Part shown: one piece after another, positions 33,042-42,104 of the stretch
Numbering within the stretch: the first letter of the stretch is position 1
Layout: each line of letters opens with the position of its first letter
Source of the DNA: SIG714 sp964638675
Lineage (GTDB): Bacteria > Bacillota > Clostridia > Oscillospirales > CAG-272
Length of the DNA stretch: 64,000 nucleotides
Reading direction: 5' to 3'
NCBI GenBank assembly: GCA_964638675.1
Contig: CAZXAU010000005.1
Location: 1-64,000, forward strand
Notes under the pieces: generated by a model
Database searches by the model: none
What the model was told of the DNA's origin: nothing
Seen by the model: the letters and a program-made list of their open reading frames with translations, nothing else
Program-made: the position numbers and the translations under genes

Positions 33042-35423
33042 TTATTTATTGAGTCCTGACTTTGCAACCTTTACGGCAATACAGCCTGCAGCAAGCATAA
33101 CGGTAACGACACATGCAACGATGATAATTATTTTTGCGTCAGATACCGATTTGCCCGGATCGGGCACATACGTATCTGTTATCGGGGATTGTGTATTATC
33201 GATTCCCGGTGTAACAGGAGGCTCGATCAGAGGTGTTTCGGTAGGAGTTGTAGGTTCAACTGTGGGTTCGGGTGTGTAATCGGCATCGACTATTTCCTTA
33301 TAGTCTTTGTTTCCGCACAGCGAGCATTCCCTTTGTGCGAGTCCGTTTTCACCGTTTGCCGGCTTTACGATCACAGTCCATGATCCGTATGAATGCCCTG
33401 TTTCCGGAATCTCACGTTGTTGCGATTCTCCGCAGTGGCATATACGTGTCTCTTTTCCTGCGTTTTCACAGCCTTGTGTGGTAGTAACCGTCCACGGTCC
33501 GAATGAATGACCTGTGGGTGCTGTATTTCTCGTCTCACTGAGTCCGCACGAGCAGACATGCTTTTCTTCTCCGCTTTGAGTACAGTCTGCCGGAATCGTT
33601 TCGAACCATTCGCCGAAAGAATGCTCATGGCCGGATACTAATTTTGCAATCGTCTTTGTTTCCCTGTAATTGCAATCACTGCAATATCTCGTGCTTTCAC
33701 CCTCAGCCTGGGTTGTCGGTTCTTTAGTGACTATCCATTCGCCGAGTGAGTGTCCCTTGGCTTCTACCGTGACTTCTGAGGTTTTCGTATAACATGATGA
33801 GCATACAAGAGCCTTGCTTCCGCTTTCGGTACATGTCGGCTGTTTGATTGTTACATAATCGTCCGAAAAGCTGTGACCCTTTGCGGGGATGATCTCGGTC
33901 TTTGACTCATTGCAGGAGCATGTTGAAGTTCTGATTCCTGTCTGTGTACATGTAGCTTCCTTTACGGTTACCCAATCGGTAAAGGAATGTGTATGTGACT
34001 GAACAAGCTTCGGAACGGCCTCGGTCTGAACAAAGCTGCATGTTTTGCATCTGCGCTGTTTACTGCCTTCCTTTTCGTATGTCGGAGCAATTGTCTCGAC
34101 CCATTCTCCAAATGTGTGACCGGATGCCGTTATTACGGTGATATCGGTCTTGTCACCGCATACAGAACATTTATGGTATTTCAGGCCGTCGTTTTCGCAG
34201 TCTGCGTAGCGTTCAACCGTCCATTCGCTCTCATATTTGTGACCGTTCGGTTGGGTAGCCGCTGTCTTGTACTCTCCGCATTCGCAGATCAATTTATCAA
34301 TTCCGCCCGATGTACAGCTTGCTTCTTTATATACCACCTTTGTGGTAAAGGAGTGTATGTGCGGCTGTGTTACATTCAGAACTATGATATTTGAAGTTGT
34401 CTGCCCTGCATCGTTTGAAACAATGCATTTTATCTCGGATAAATCGTCAAATATTGTAGTGACGATCGAACAGCTGTTCTCTGCTGCGGTAAGTGAGCTG
34501 AAGGATGTCGAGCCGCTTCTTTTGATATACCATTTATAGCTGAGGCTGTTTCCGCTTGCCGTACAGCTGAATGTGAGGGTTTCGCCTGCTGTGCATGAGC
34601 CTTTTCCGCTTATGACGGCGTTTGTTGGGGGAAGCAGCTTTTCATATACACGGACTGAGAATGTGCATGATGCCTTCAGTGTTTTATCTTTTGTATTTAC
34701 GGCCTCGATCTTAAAATCGTAATTGCCTGTGGCAGATGATCTACCCGAAAGTGAGAGCGGATCAAAATTCCATGTTGAAGATGAATCTTTGGATGTTATC
34801 CTCGTGTATGATGTCCCCTGCTTTATGTATAAGATAAGGTTGCAATCCTGCGGACAACTTATACTGACAGATATATTGAGGTTTTTGCCTTTCTCAACTT
34901 CGTAGCTTGCCTCCGGCTTATTTGTAAATGTCGGGGCAACAGGCGGCTTGGGGAGCACGGTAATCGACACCTTTGCACGAAGAACCTTTGTGGTTGCCTG
35001 TCCGAAGATCGAAACCTTGACAGTAATATCGACATAAAATATATAATTTCCCTCTTTTGTAGGAGTTCCGGAGAATTTTGCCGATTTTGCCGTGTTGGAA
35101 ATAGTCAGTCCTTCGGGAACTGTTCCCTTCACAGTGGTTATGTCAGTTATTGTGGCGTTCTGTGCCATAAGGAGATACAGTGTATAATTTTCATCTGACG
35201 GATCTGCAAATCCGTTTATGACCTGCGTTATCGTTGCCTCCTGTTGGTATTTGACTCCGACAGTTGCATCGGGAAGCAGAATGTCTGCGTGAACATCGCT
35301 TTCTGTGGTGTTGGGTTTTATAGAAAGCTCAGTTACTTCTGCATTGCTCAACATTCCGGAAAATGAAGCGATGAGGAGCAGCATCAGAACCTGAAACGCA
35401 ATTATCGATTTTATTTTTTTCAT
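33042..35423 (-). CDS. Surface protein with Ig-like modules and Cys-pair repeats
   Basis: About 793 residues. A signal peptide (IIAFQVLMLLLIASFSGML) is followed by He_PIG/cadherin-like modules (PEGLTISNTAKSAKFSGTPTKEG), an Ig-like module with a Cys pair, and about seven repeats of 45-55 residues with the pattern CT..G...C..C...T.....P..GH..G.W (for example PTCTESGSKALVCSSCYTKT). The C-terminus is a transmembrane helix (IIIIVACVVTVMLAAGCIA) with a short basic tail, so it is membrane-anchored with the repeats outside. The start at 35423 was chosen for its AGGGA site. These repeats occur in two other surface proteins of the window; their ligand is unknown. Confidence 0.78.
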   Translation of the reverse strand: MKKIKSIIAFQVLMLLLIASFSGMLSNAEVTELSIKPNTTESDVHADILLPDATVGVKYQQEATITQVINGFADPSDENYTLYLLMAQNATITDITTVKGTVPEGLTISNTAKSAKFSGTPTKEGNYIFYVDITVKVSIFGQATTKVLRAKVSITVLPKPPVAPTFTNKPEASYEVEKGKNLNISVSISCPQDCNLILYIKQGTSYTRITSKDSSSTWNFDPLSLSGRSSATGNYDFKIEAVNTKDKTLKASCTFSVRVYEKLLPPTNAVISGKGSCTAGETLTFSCTASGNSLSYKWYIKRSGSTSFSSLTAAENSCSIVTTIFDDLSEIKCIVSNDAGQTTSNIIVLNVTQPHIHSFTTKVVYKEASCTSGGIDKLICECGEYKTAATQPNGHKYESEWTVERYADCENDGLKYHKCSVCGDKTDITVITASGHTFGEWVETIAPTYEKEGSKQRRCKTCSFVQTEAVPKLVQSHTHSFTDWVTVKEATCTQTGIRTSTCSCNESKTEIIPAKGHSFSDDYVTIKQPTCTESGSKALVCSSCYTKTSEVTVEAKGHSLGEWIVTKEPTTQAEGESTRYCSDCNYRETKTIAKLVSGHEHSFGEWFETIPADCTQSGEEKHVCSCGLSETRNTAPTGHSFGPWTVTTTQGCENAGKETRICHCGESQQREIPETGHSYGSWTVIVKPANGENGLAQRECSLCGNKDYKEIVDADYTPEPTVEPTTPTETPLIEPPVTPGIDNTQSPITDTYVPDPGKSVSDAKIIIIVACVVTVMLAAGCIAVKVAKSGLNK

Positions 35424-35457
35424 TATAATAATCTCCCTGATATTTACAATCATCTTA

Positions 35458-35486
35458 ATTGTATCACATCTTTGTCGAAATGTCAA
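35458..35486 (-). promoter_or_regulatory. Promoter of the Cys-pair repeat surface protein
   Basis: Minus strand TTGACA (35481-35486), 17-base spacer, TACAAT (35458-35463). Confidence 0.7.
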
Positions 35487-35539
35487 ATGAAAAATATGAA
35501 TAAAAAAGAAAAAAGGCACAATGTTAAAAAATATGATAT

Positions 35540-35571
35540 GCACCTTGAAAGTCAGATGCTTTTCAAGGTGC
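35540..35571 (-). terminator. Terminator-like hairpin after the LRR lipoprotein gene
   Basis: GCACCTTGAAA (35540-35550) pairs with TTTCAAGGTGC (35561-35571). The T-run on the minus strand begins several bases later, so efficiency is uncertain. Confidence 0.55.
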
Positions 35572-35649
35572 ATATCAGGATCAGATTACAGCCGATTCAA
35601 TATTTTTTTGATATTCTCTATTCACTGTAGCCGTCTTGTAACAAATGCT

Positions 35650-37773
35650 TTAATTACTTCTCCAACTGTATTTGTTGCAGTAGATCTCAGTAAGGTATTT
35701 GACTACTGCTGCCGGATCTGTAACTGTCACTTGCGCAAAATGTCCTGGGCGGTCAGAAACATGCCATATACCGGTGCTCTTAAAAAATGCGTTTTTTAAA
35801 CTGCTGCAACCTTCAAATGCATTTTCACCGATGGTTTTAACACCCTCCCCTAAGGTTACTTCCTCAAGACCGGTACAATTTTTGAACGCCGAGATACCTA
35901 TTTTGCTGACACTGTCAGGAATAGTAACATTTTTCAGAGCGATACAGCCGCAGAACGCTTCATTTCCGATACTTGTAACCTTTTCGGGTATTACAATGCT
36001 CTTAAGTGAACTGCAACCGGAGAACATCCCATTTTCGATAACCGTGATATTATTCGGTATCACGATATTTTCAAGAACAGTACAGCCCGAGAATGCATTG
36101 TAACTGATGCTCATAACGCCGCTCGGGATCACAATACTCTTGAGGCTTCTGCAATTTAAAAATGCATTTGCGCCTATACTTGTAACCTTCCCGGGGATCA
36201 CAATATTTACAAGGGCGGTGCAATCGGAAAATACCGAGTCTTCTATACTTGTGACCATGCTTGGGATCACAATGCTCTCAAGACTTATGCAATCAGAGAA
36301 TGCTCCTCCCTTGATGCTTGTAACACTGTCCGGAATTACAATGTTTTTAAGGCTGCTGCAACCCTTGAATGCACTATGCTCAATACTTTTTACACTGTCG
36401 GGAATAGTAACATTTTTCAGAGCGATACAGCCGCGGAACGCTTCTTTTCCGAGGCTCGTAACGCCATTGGGAATAACGATGCTTAGAAGGGAAGTACAGT
36501 CTGAAAATGTCCATTGATTTATACTCTTGATGTTGCTTAAGATCGTAATACTTTCAAGATTAGTGCAATCTGAAAATGCAGAATTGCCGATTTCAGTGAC
36601 GCCTTTTCCGATAGTTATATTTTCAAGATCGGTGCAATCCGAAAATGCACCGGAACCAATAATTTTAACGTTGTCAGGAATAATTATATTTTTAAGACCC
36701 GCGGATTTAAATGCATAATGATCGATATATGTAATACTGTCCGGAATTGTAATACTCTCGAGAGAACTGCAACCTTGAAACGCCATGGTATCGATCAGTG
36801 TGACGCTATCCGGAATAACAATACTTTTAAGAGAACTGCAACCCGAGAACATGGCTGAGCTTATAACATCAATACCACCGGGAAGTATAAATTCTTCAAG
36901 AGAACTGCAATCCGAAAATGCAGATGTTTCGATACTCTTGATATTATCTGAAAACACTATTTTTTTAAGTGCTTTACAATGTGAGAAAACATTTGATTCA
37001 ATACTGCTCAAGCTGTCGGGAAGTATTATCTCTTCGAGAGATGTACAATCAAAGAATGCCCCGGTGCCTATAAATTCAACGCTGTCCGGAATTTCGATGC
37101 TTACAAGTGAAGAACAATAAGAGAATGCATACTCTCCGATGGCACTTACCGGTTTATTATTATAAGTTGAAGGAATAACAACATTTTTATCATTGCATGA
37201 GCCGATTCCCGAAACAATATAATATTTTTCGTCATCACTGAGAGTATATTCCAATCCCTCACTTGGAGAAAGCGGTTGTTTTTCTCCGCATTGCGTGCAA
37301 AAGCCATCAGTAAAACGGTGTCCTGTAGCAGGGATCGGATCCTGATTTACTATAACTGTTCCGCATAAAGAACAGTGTATTCCTGCGGACGATCCGCTTT
37401 CGGTGCAAGTGGGAGCGATCTGCGTATCCGCAACTTCTGTATGACCTTTAGCCTTAACGAGTTGATTTTCACTGTAGTTGCAATTATTACAGATCCTTGT
37501 CAGCTCTCCATCATCTGTACATGTGGCAGCTTTTGTTTCGGTCCAATCGCTCCAACTATGTATGTGTTCCGGATCTTCTGTTTTGATTGGTGTTGTGTTA
37601 TCGGGTGTGAGCGTTTCATTACCCGGTGTATATGTTTCACTGCCCGGCGTTGGTGTTTGGTTGCCGGGTGTAATAGTTATGCCGGATGGAGTATTATTTT
37701 GACATCCCGAAAACGTGACGATCAGGCAGCAGATAAGCAGAACTGCAAAAAAATGAATATAAAATCGTTTCAT
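35650..37773 (-). CDS. BspA-like leucine-rich repeat lipoprotein
   Basis: 707 residues. Lipoprotein signal VTFSGC, a Thr/Pro-rich linker with GNQTPTPGSETYTPGNE repeats, two Cys-pair repeats (ATCTDDGELTRICNNCNYS; PTCTESGSSAGIHCSLCG) and a CTQCGE cap, then about 20 Treponema-type LRRs of 23 residues (SIVIPDSVTSIKGGAFSDCISLE). Such BspA-like proteins bind host or bacterial surface ligands. The LRR part is followed by a short C-terminal region. The repetitive codons produce long false frames on the other strand. It shares architecture with the protein at 45452-47854. Confidence 0.88.
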   Translation of the reverse strand: MKRFYIHFFAVLLICCLIVTFSGCQNNTPSGITITPGNQTPTPGSETYTPGNETLTPDNTTPIKTEDPEHIHSWSDWTETKAATCTDDGELTRICNNCNYSENQLVKAKGHTEVADTQIAPTCTESGSSAGIHCSLCGTVIVNQDPIPATGHRFTDGFCTQCGEKQPLSPSEGLEYTLSDDEKYYIVSGIGSCNDKNVVIPSTYNNKPVSAIGEYAFSYCSSLVSIEIPDSVEFIGTGAFFDCTSLEEIILPDSLSSIESNVFSHCKALKKIVFSDNIKSIETSAFSDCSSLEEFILPGGIDVISSAMFSGCSSLKSIVIPDSVTLIDTMAFQGCSSLESITIPDSITYIDHYAFKSAGLKNIIIPDNVKIIGSGAFSDCTDLENITIGKGVTEIGNSAFSDCTNLESITILSNIKSINQWTFSDCTSLLSIVIPNGVTSLGKEAFRGCIALKNVTIPDSVKSIEHSAFKGCSSLKNIVIPDSVTSIKGGAFSDCISLESIVIPSMVTSIEDSVFSDCTALVNIVIPGKVTSIGANAFLNCRSLKSIVIPSGVMSISYNAFSGCTVLENIVIPNNITVIENGMFSGCSSLKSIVIPEKVTSIGNEAFCGCIALKNVTIPDSVSKIGISAFKNCTGLEEVTLGEGVKTIGENAFEGCSSLKNAFFKSTGIWHVSDRPGHFAQVTVTDPAAVVKYLTEIYCNKYSWRSN

Positions 37774-37893
37774 CTCAAATATCCTTTCTTTATTATTTTA
37801 CGGTTAATTATGATGACAGTAAATTTTAATAATAATTCTTTCTGAATATCAGATGTAGTTAATATATCAGTAGATTTTTCGTCTGTTTAATCG

Positions 37894-39195
37894 CTATTCT
37901 TTCGTAAATATAAGATATGGATCTGAAGCATTATCAATGTTCCATATTTTTTTGCTGAACCCCGCATCCGATGTCAGCTTGGTTGTTATTTCACAGTTTT
38001 TTTCTTTGTATGCCGACAGATCATTCGAGATCATGTTCGTAATTACGGCTTCATTATTTTGTACTTTACCCCAGATCCCACTGCATTTGAGTGTTCCTTT
38101 GGTAAGATTTGCACTGCCTACGGCAATAGATATATGTGCGCATTCATCACTCCATTCTTTTTTAACATTAACATAACTGTCTTCGATGTTTACAATGCCG
38201 GACGTACAGTATACATATCCGACAAGCCCACCGCCTTCGTTTGCCGCACCCATGTTATTATTTATGGATATGTGTAAATATTCACCTCTTGCACAAAAAT
38301 CCGATATGTCAACGCTGCCCTTACAATCGATATACCCTGCACACATCCCCCCTGTAAAGAAACAGTTGGTGCCGTAACCATAATCGAGTTTTGCATTACA
38401 TTGATTTTCTGTCATTTCAGCCGAACCGTGTTCTGCAACACGCATATAACCTACAAATGCCGAAACATATGTTAATGAATCTTTTTGTGTTGCTTTTACT
38501 TTGCCTTGTACATAGCAATTGCTTATTGATGAATCACCGTTGCAGAACATAAAACCTACCAGTGCCGCTGCGAAATAATAATCACATCTTTTTGCATCAC
38601 TGATATCTACAGAAACACCGGTCAGAAAAACGCCGCTTATCTGCGCAGAATCAACAGCACCGAAAAGTCCGGCACAAAGCCTTTTTTTTCCGTTTGTTTC
38701 CGTTTCATGACCTTTTGTGACATTCAGTCCCGATATTGTATGTCCGTTGCCTATAAATATTCCTTCAAAAGGATTTTCATAGCTTCCTATGGGTTTCCAT
38801 TCCTTGTAACACAGATCCAGATCTGACGTAAGAGAGAAATATTTTCCCTTATATCTTGTTCCGTTTGTTACGTCGTTTGCAAGCTTAGCCAGATCCGCAC
38901 AATCAGATATTTCATAAGGCGATGACTTAGTGCCTATTCCCTTTTTAAAGGTTTTCGATACACTGACACCGTTCCAACGGCTTACCGCTTTCACTTCGGT
39001 TTTTGGTGCTGCCGTAGGTGTGATCTTCACAGGCGTTGTCACCGGAGGCTGAGTTTCTTCTTCTGTTTTATATGAAGTTTCGGTAAGAGTATTTTCTCCG
39101 TCTGTAGTTGCCGTATTGTTAGCATTTGTACATCCGACAGTCAAAAAAGAGAGTACTGTCAGTATTATTAAAATTATTGAGATCGTTTTTTTCAT
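37894..39195 (-). CDS. GLUG-like repeat lipoprotein
   Basis: 433 residues with lipoprotein signal (LSFLTVGC), a Thr-rich linker, and a beta-helix-like body. It opens with GTKSSPYEISDCADLAKLANDV and YFSLTSDLDLCYKEWKPIGSYENPFEGIFIGNGHTISGLNV, the typical text of GLUG/filamentous-haemagglutinin-like surface proteins, followed by further G..F..G....I/V strands. It should sit on the outer membrane face as an adhesin-like protein. It is the middle member of a four-gene surface block on one strand. Confidence 0.78.
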   Translation of the reverse strand: MKKTISIILIILTVLSFLTVGCTNANNTATTDGENTLTETSYKTEEETQPPVTTPVKITPTAAPKTEVKAVSRWNGVSVSKTFKKGIGTKSSPYEISDCADLAKLANDVTNGTRYKGKYFSLTSDLDLCYKEWKPIGSYENPFEGIFIGNGHTISGLNVTKGHETETNGKKRLCAGLFGAVDSAQISGVFLTGVSVDISDAKRCDYYFAAALVGFMFCNGDSSISNCYVQGKVKATQKDSLTYVSAFVGYMRVAEHGSAEMTENQCNAKLDYGYGTNCFFTGGMCAGYIDCKGSVDISDFCARGEYLHISINNNMGAANEGGGLVGYVYCTSGIVNIEDSYVNVKKEWSDECAHISIAVGSANLTKGTLKCSGIWGKVQNNEAVITNMISNDLSAYKEKNCEITTKLTSDAGFSKKIWNIDNASDPYLIFTKE

Positions 39196-39236
39196 TGCTA
39201 TTTATCTCCTTATATTGTGTTATTTAAATTACTTAG

Positions 39237-40838
39237 TTATTCATTCAAATATATCGGGGTTATTTCACTGCCGTGATATATTTGCTCCCATTCAGCGGCA
39301 GTCCCTTTCCAATATATTTTACAGCCCTTATTGTTTATAAAGCTGTCATCTAAAAACCTTATGATCGACTTTGGCAGTACTATATCCGAACCGTATCTTA
39401 TCTCGCCGATTCCTGTCACTTTGCAGTTTTCTATGTACTCCGGAATAACGATCTTTTTCTTAAGTATTTCATTCCTTAATCTCACATCGTCCGGAAGATT
39501 TACAATACTCACGGTAACGCCGCCATCCGCCTCGATTATATAATCAAAAATTGCACTCGGAGATTCTTCGAGCCAACGGGCATACAGCGAAACCTCACCG
39601 TATATTGTACCGTTTTCAATCGTCAGTGAGCCGTCTTCAAACCAACCTCCGAATGTATATCCCTGCCTTTCGGGCACCTCGCTTATATCCGTACCGTAAG
39701 GTATTTTTTGTTTTACCAGCATTTCACCGCCGATATTTCCGCCGTTGCAATAATATGTCACGGTATATTTTTTCGGAGTGAGAATGATTGGTATTTCCAT
39801 GTCCTGTGATACAGTGGTTTTCCCGAAATCAAAATCCCATCCCTCGACATTGTAATAACGGTACTCGGGATAGTTCTTGGGTATATCGATATAGCTGCCT
39901 TCTTCATAAAGAAAATTCTTTTCGATTCCCTCGAATCTGACCGTGAAAATACGATTCCGGTATATCTCCAGATAATAGGTCGTTTTATCATTCAGCTTCA
40001 GAGTGAAATGATTTTCACCTTCCGGAATTTCTATTTCATCGTAAATTGAATAGCTGCCACCGTCATTCAGGGATCTGCAGACAGCATCAGCGCTGATATC
40101 CATGCAATCGGCAAGTGATATCTTATTTACGGCATTCGATAATTTTAATTTTATTTCATTGTTTTCCGTATTTACTGTAATGTCAAAACCGTCATGCGGA
40201 TTAATTATTGATGTCGGATTTGATTTATTAAATATGGCGAGAATGGGGAATATTATCAAAATTATCATGATTGCCAAAATACTGCATCCGGCAATGATCA
40301 GGTTGCGTTTTTCTGCGAAAGATTCAACCGTCGATGCTTCCTGTTCAGCTTCATTTTCATCCGGGGTGTCGTACCGTAATATCTGATAATCAATAAAGGA
40401 TTTTGTACTCTCCTTGAATATCCCGGGCATTTTAATAAACTTTTCGGTTTCGGGGATCATCGTTGAATTTTCCCATTTTGAAACGGTTTGTCTTGAGACA
40501 TCAAGCATTTCGCCGAGCATATCCTGGGACATACCGTTTGACTGTCTGAATTTTTTAATTTTTTCTCCTATGGATGAAAAAGAGATAACAATGCTGCAGT
40601 TATTATCAAGGATCCCGCAAGCCGAACTGTCTGTCAGATCATCAAGATCATCAAAAAGATAAGAAGGTGTTACCGACAACGCAACGCATATGTTTTCCAA
40701 TCTTGAAAGATCGGGGTAGCTTTCACCGAGTTCCCACTTTGAAATTGTTTGTCTTGATACTCCGACGATCTTTGCAAATTCGTCCTGAGATAGACCGAGC
40801 TTATTTCGTCTGCTAAGTATCCTTTCTCCTAAATTCAT
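39237..40838 (-). CDS. Transmembrane regulator: two HTH_XRE domains, one TM helix, extracellular InlB-type repeat
   Basis: About 533 residues. Residues 5-60 and 91-140 are two XRE-type helix-turn-helix domains (LSQDEFAKIVGVSRQTISKWE and MSQDMLGEMLDVSRQTVSKWE). Residues about 180-203 form one transmembrane helix. Outside are a beta-rich part and an InlB B-repeat (VTYYCNGGNIGGE to GYTFGGWFEDGS, ARWLE), then a tail (IYWKGTAAEWEQIYHGSE) like the ends of BspA LRR proteins. A DNA-binding cytosolic part joined to a surface adhesin-type sensor suggests a one-step membrane regulator of the neighbouring surface genes. The start at 40838 has AAAGGAG upstream. Direct repeats at its own promoter fit autoregulation. 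Confidence 0.82.
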   Translation of the reverse strand: MNLGERILSRRNKLGLSQDEFAKIVGVSRQTISKWELGESYPDLSRLENICVALSVTPSYLFDDLDDLTDSSACGILDNNCSIVISFSSIGEKIKKFRQSNGMSQDMLGEMLDVSRQTVSKWENSTMIPETEKFIKMPGIFKESTKSFIDYQILRYDTPDENEAEQEASTVESFAEKRNLIIAGCSILAIMIILIIFPILAIFNKSNPTSIINPHDGFDITVNTENNEIKLKLSNAVNKISLADCMDISADAVCRSLNDGGSYSIYDEIEIPEGENHFTLKLNDKTTYYLEIYRNRIFTVRFEGIEKNFLYEEGSYIDIPKNYPEYRYYNVEGWDFDFGKTTVSQDMEIPIILTPKKYTVTYYCNGGNIGGEMLVKQKIPYGTDISEVPERQGYTFGGWFEDGSLTIENGTIYGEVSLYARWLEESPSAIFDYIIEADGGVTVSIVNLPDDVRLRNEILKKKIVIPEYIENCKVTGIGEIRYGSDIVLPKSIIRFLDDSFINNKGCKIYWKGTAAEWEQIYHGSEITPIYLNE

Positions 40839-40888
40839 AAATTCTCCTTTCAACAAGATAATTTGAATTGAGCTCATCATCACCTGTT

Positions 40889-40953
40889 ATTTTAATGAAA
40901 AAAAGGAATTTGTCAATATCCGCAACTTGGAATATTGTCAATTTACAGTTGCG
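40889..40953 (-). promoter_or_regulatory. Promoter and candidate operators of the transmembrane regulator
   Basis: Minus strand TTGACA (40911-40916), 16-base spacer, TAAAAT (40889-40894). On the plus strand two near-identical direct repeats GGAATTTGTCAAT (40905-40917) and GGAATATTGTCAAT (40929-40942) lie 24 bases apart, and an inverted repeat CGCAACT/AGTTGCG spans 40921-40953. The first direct repeat covers the -35 box, consistent with repression by a two-HTH protein. Confidence 0.55.
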
Positions 40954-41057
40954 CCGAGCCTTTTTCAGGTTGAATATGAAATATTTGCATCATTTTTCCT
41001 AAAAATTCCGCAACAAAAAAACAAACTGCCATCCTGTCTGCCGTAGGGAATAAAAAG

Positions 41058-41119
41058 AAAAATCAGCAGTTACAGTGCAACTCGGTGAAAGAGATTGCAT
41101 TTTGTAACTGCTGATTTTT
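41058..41119 (-). terminator. Terminator after the aldo/keto reductase gene
   Basis: AAAATCAGCAGTTACA (from 41059) pairs with TGTAACTGCTGATTTT (ending 41118), with an inner GTGCAA/TTGCAT stem and T-runs on both sides. Confidence 0.8.
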
Positions 41120-41129
41120 CAATATTTTT

Positions 41130-42068
41130 TTATGCTTTGTTCAGGATATCGAGTTCTTCATCGCTGAGCGATATATCGCATCCAGAGAGATCATGCATAA
41201 GATGTTCAACATTCGATGTCGAGAAGAGGGGAATTATCTGAGGCATATGCTCGAGGCGGTGAGCACCCAGCATAAATGCGATCGCCAGGGCCGACGGAGT
41301 TACGCCCTTATCCGCCGCCATACGGTCAAGCGTCATAAGACGTTCTTTTTTTACATAGCTTGGGGGAATTCTTGAATGATCTTCATATCCTCCGCCTAGC
41401 AGGCAGGAGTATGCGACAAGCGGGAGCTTCTCCTGCGCAAGATAATAAAGTCTTTCGGGTGCCGCCGCTTCGTTGAGCGGAAGCTCTTTTTCGCACCCTG
41501 CTTCGGCAAACAGATAGGTGTACTTTGCTTCATTTACCATAAAAGGCGACAGACCTTTGCTCTTTGCATATGCGTTTGCTTTTTCGATACGCCATGTATA
41601 ATAGTTTGAACAGCCGATCTCCCTGACCTTGCCTTTTTTAATCAGGCTGTTGAATGTATCGACCGTTTCCTCAAGCGGAGTATTGAAATCATCCACATGT
41701 GCATAGTAAAGATCAATGTAATCTGTTCCGAGTTTGCGAAGACTTTCATCTATCCAGAATTCGATGTTCGCACGGTCGAGCGATCTGTATTTTCCGTGCC
41801 TGTCATATCCGACCTTGGTCGCAATGACAAGCTTATCACGTGATTTGCGTTCACGAAGCCATTTTCCGATAAGCATTTCGCTTTCATCGCCGCTTCCTGC
41901 CCAGTGGGCATAGTTGTTTGAAGTGTCGATGAAATTTCCGCCGTTTTCTGTGTAGGCGTCGAGGACGCTCATGGCCTCCTTTTCGCTTACCGTTGTTCCG
42001 AACATCATCGTTCCCAGACATATATTTGAAACCTCAAGCGATGTCTGTCCGAGTTTGATCTTCTTCAT
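41130..42068 (-). CDS. Aldo/keto reductase
   Basis: 312 residues, the family's usual size. The catalytic tetrad is visible: Asp and Tyr in FIDTSNNYAHW, Lys in VIATKVGYDRHG, His in LYYAHVDD. SNYYTWRIEKA and the C-terminal cofactor-binding region (PLFSTSNVEHL) are present. It should reduce sugar aldehydes or ketones with NADPH. It starts 36 bases downstream of valS and has its own terminator. Confidence 0.9.
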   Translation of the reverse strand: MKKIKLGQTSLEVSNICLGTMMFGTTVSEKEAMSVLDAYTENGGNFIDTSNNYAHWAGSGDESEMLIGKWLRERKSRDKLVIATKVGYDRHGKYRSLDRANIEFWIDESLRKLGTDYIDLYYAHVDDFNTPLEETVDTFNSLIKKGKVREIGCSNYYTWRIEKANAYAKSKGLSPFMVNEAKYTYLFAEAGCEKELPLNEAAAPERLYYLAQEKLPLVAYSCLLGGGYEDHSRIPPSYVKKERLMTLDRMAADKGVTPSALAIAFMLGAHRLEHMPQIIPLFSTSNVEHLMHDLSGCDISLSDEELDILNKA

Positions 42069-42104
42069 ATCTATATTTATGTCCTTTTTATCTTTTGAAA
42101 TGTC

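Noticed and set aside
33200..35200. Possible CRISPR-like repetition in the surface-protein region
   Set aside because: The repeats are codon-level repeats of an encoded Cys-pair protein module, not short identical repeats with unique spacers.
35699..37120. Several long plus-strand open frames opposite the LRR lipoprotein
   Set aside because: They mirror the repetitive codons of the minus-strand LRRs, have no ribosome sites and encode only LRR-phase shadows.
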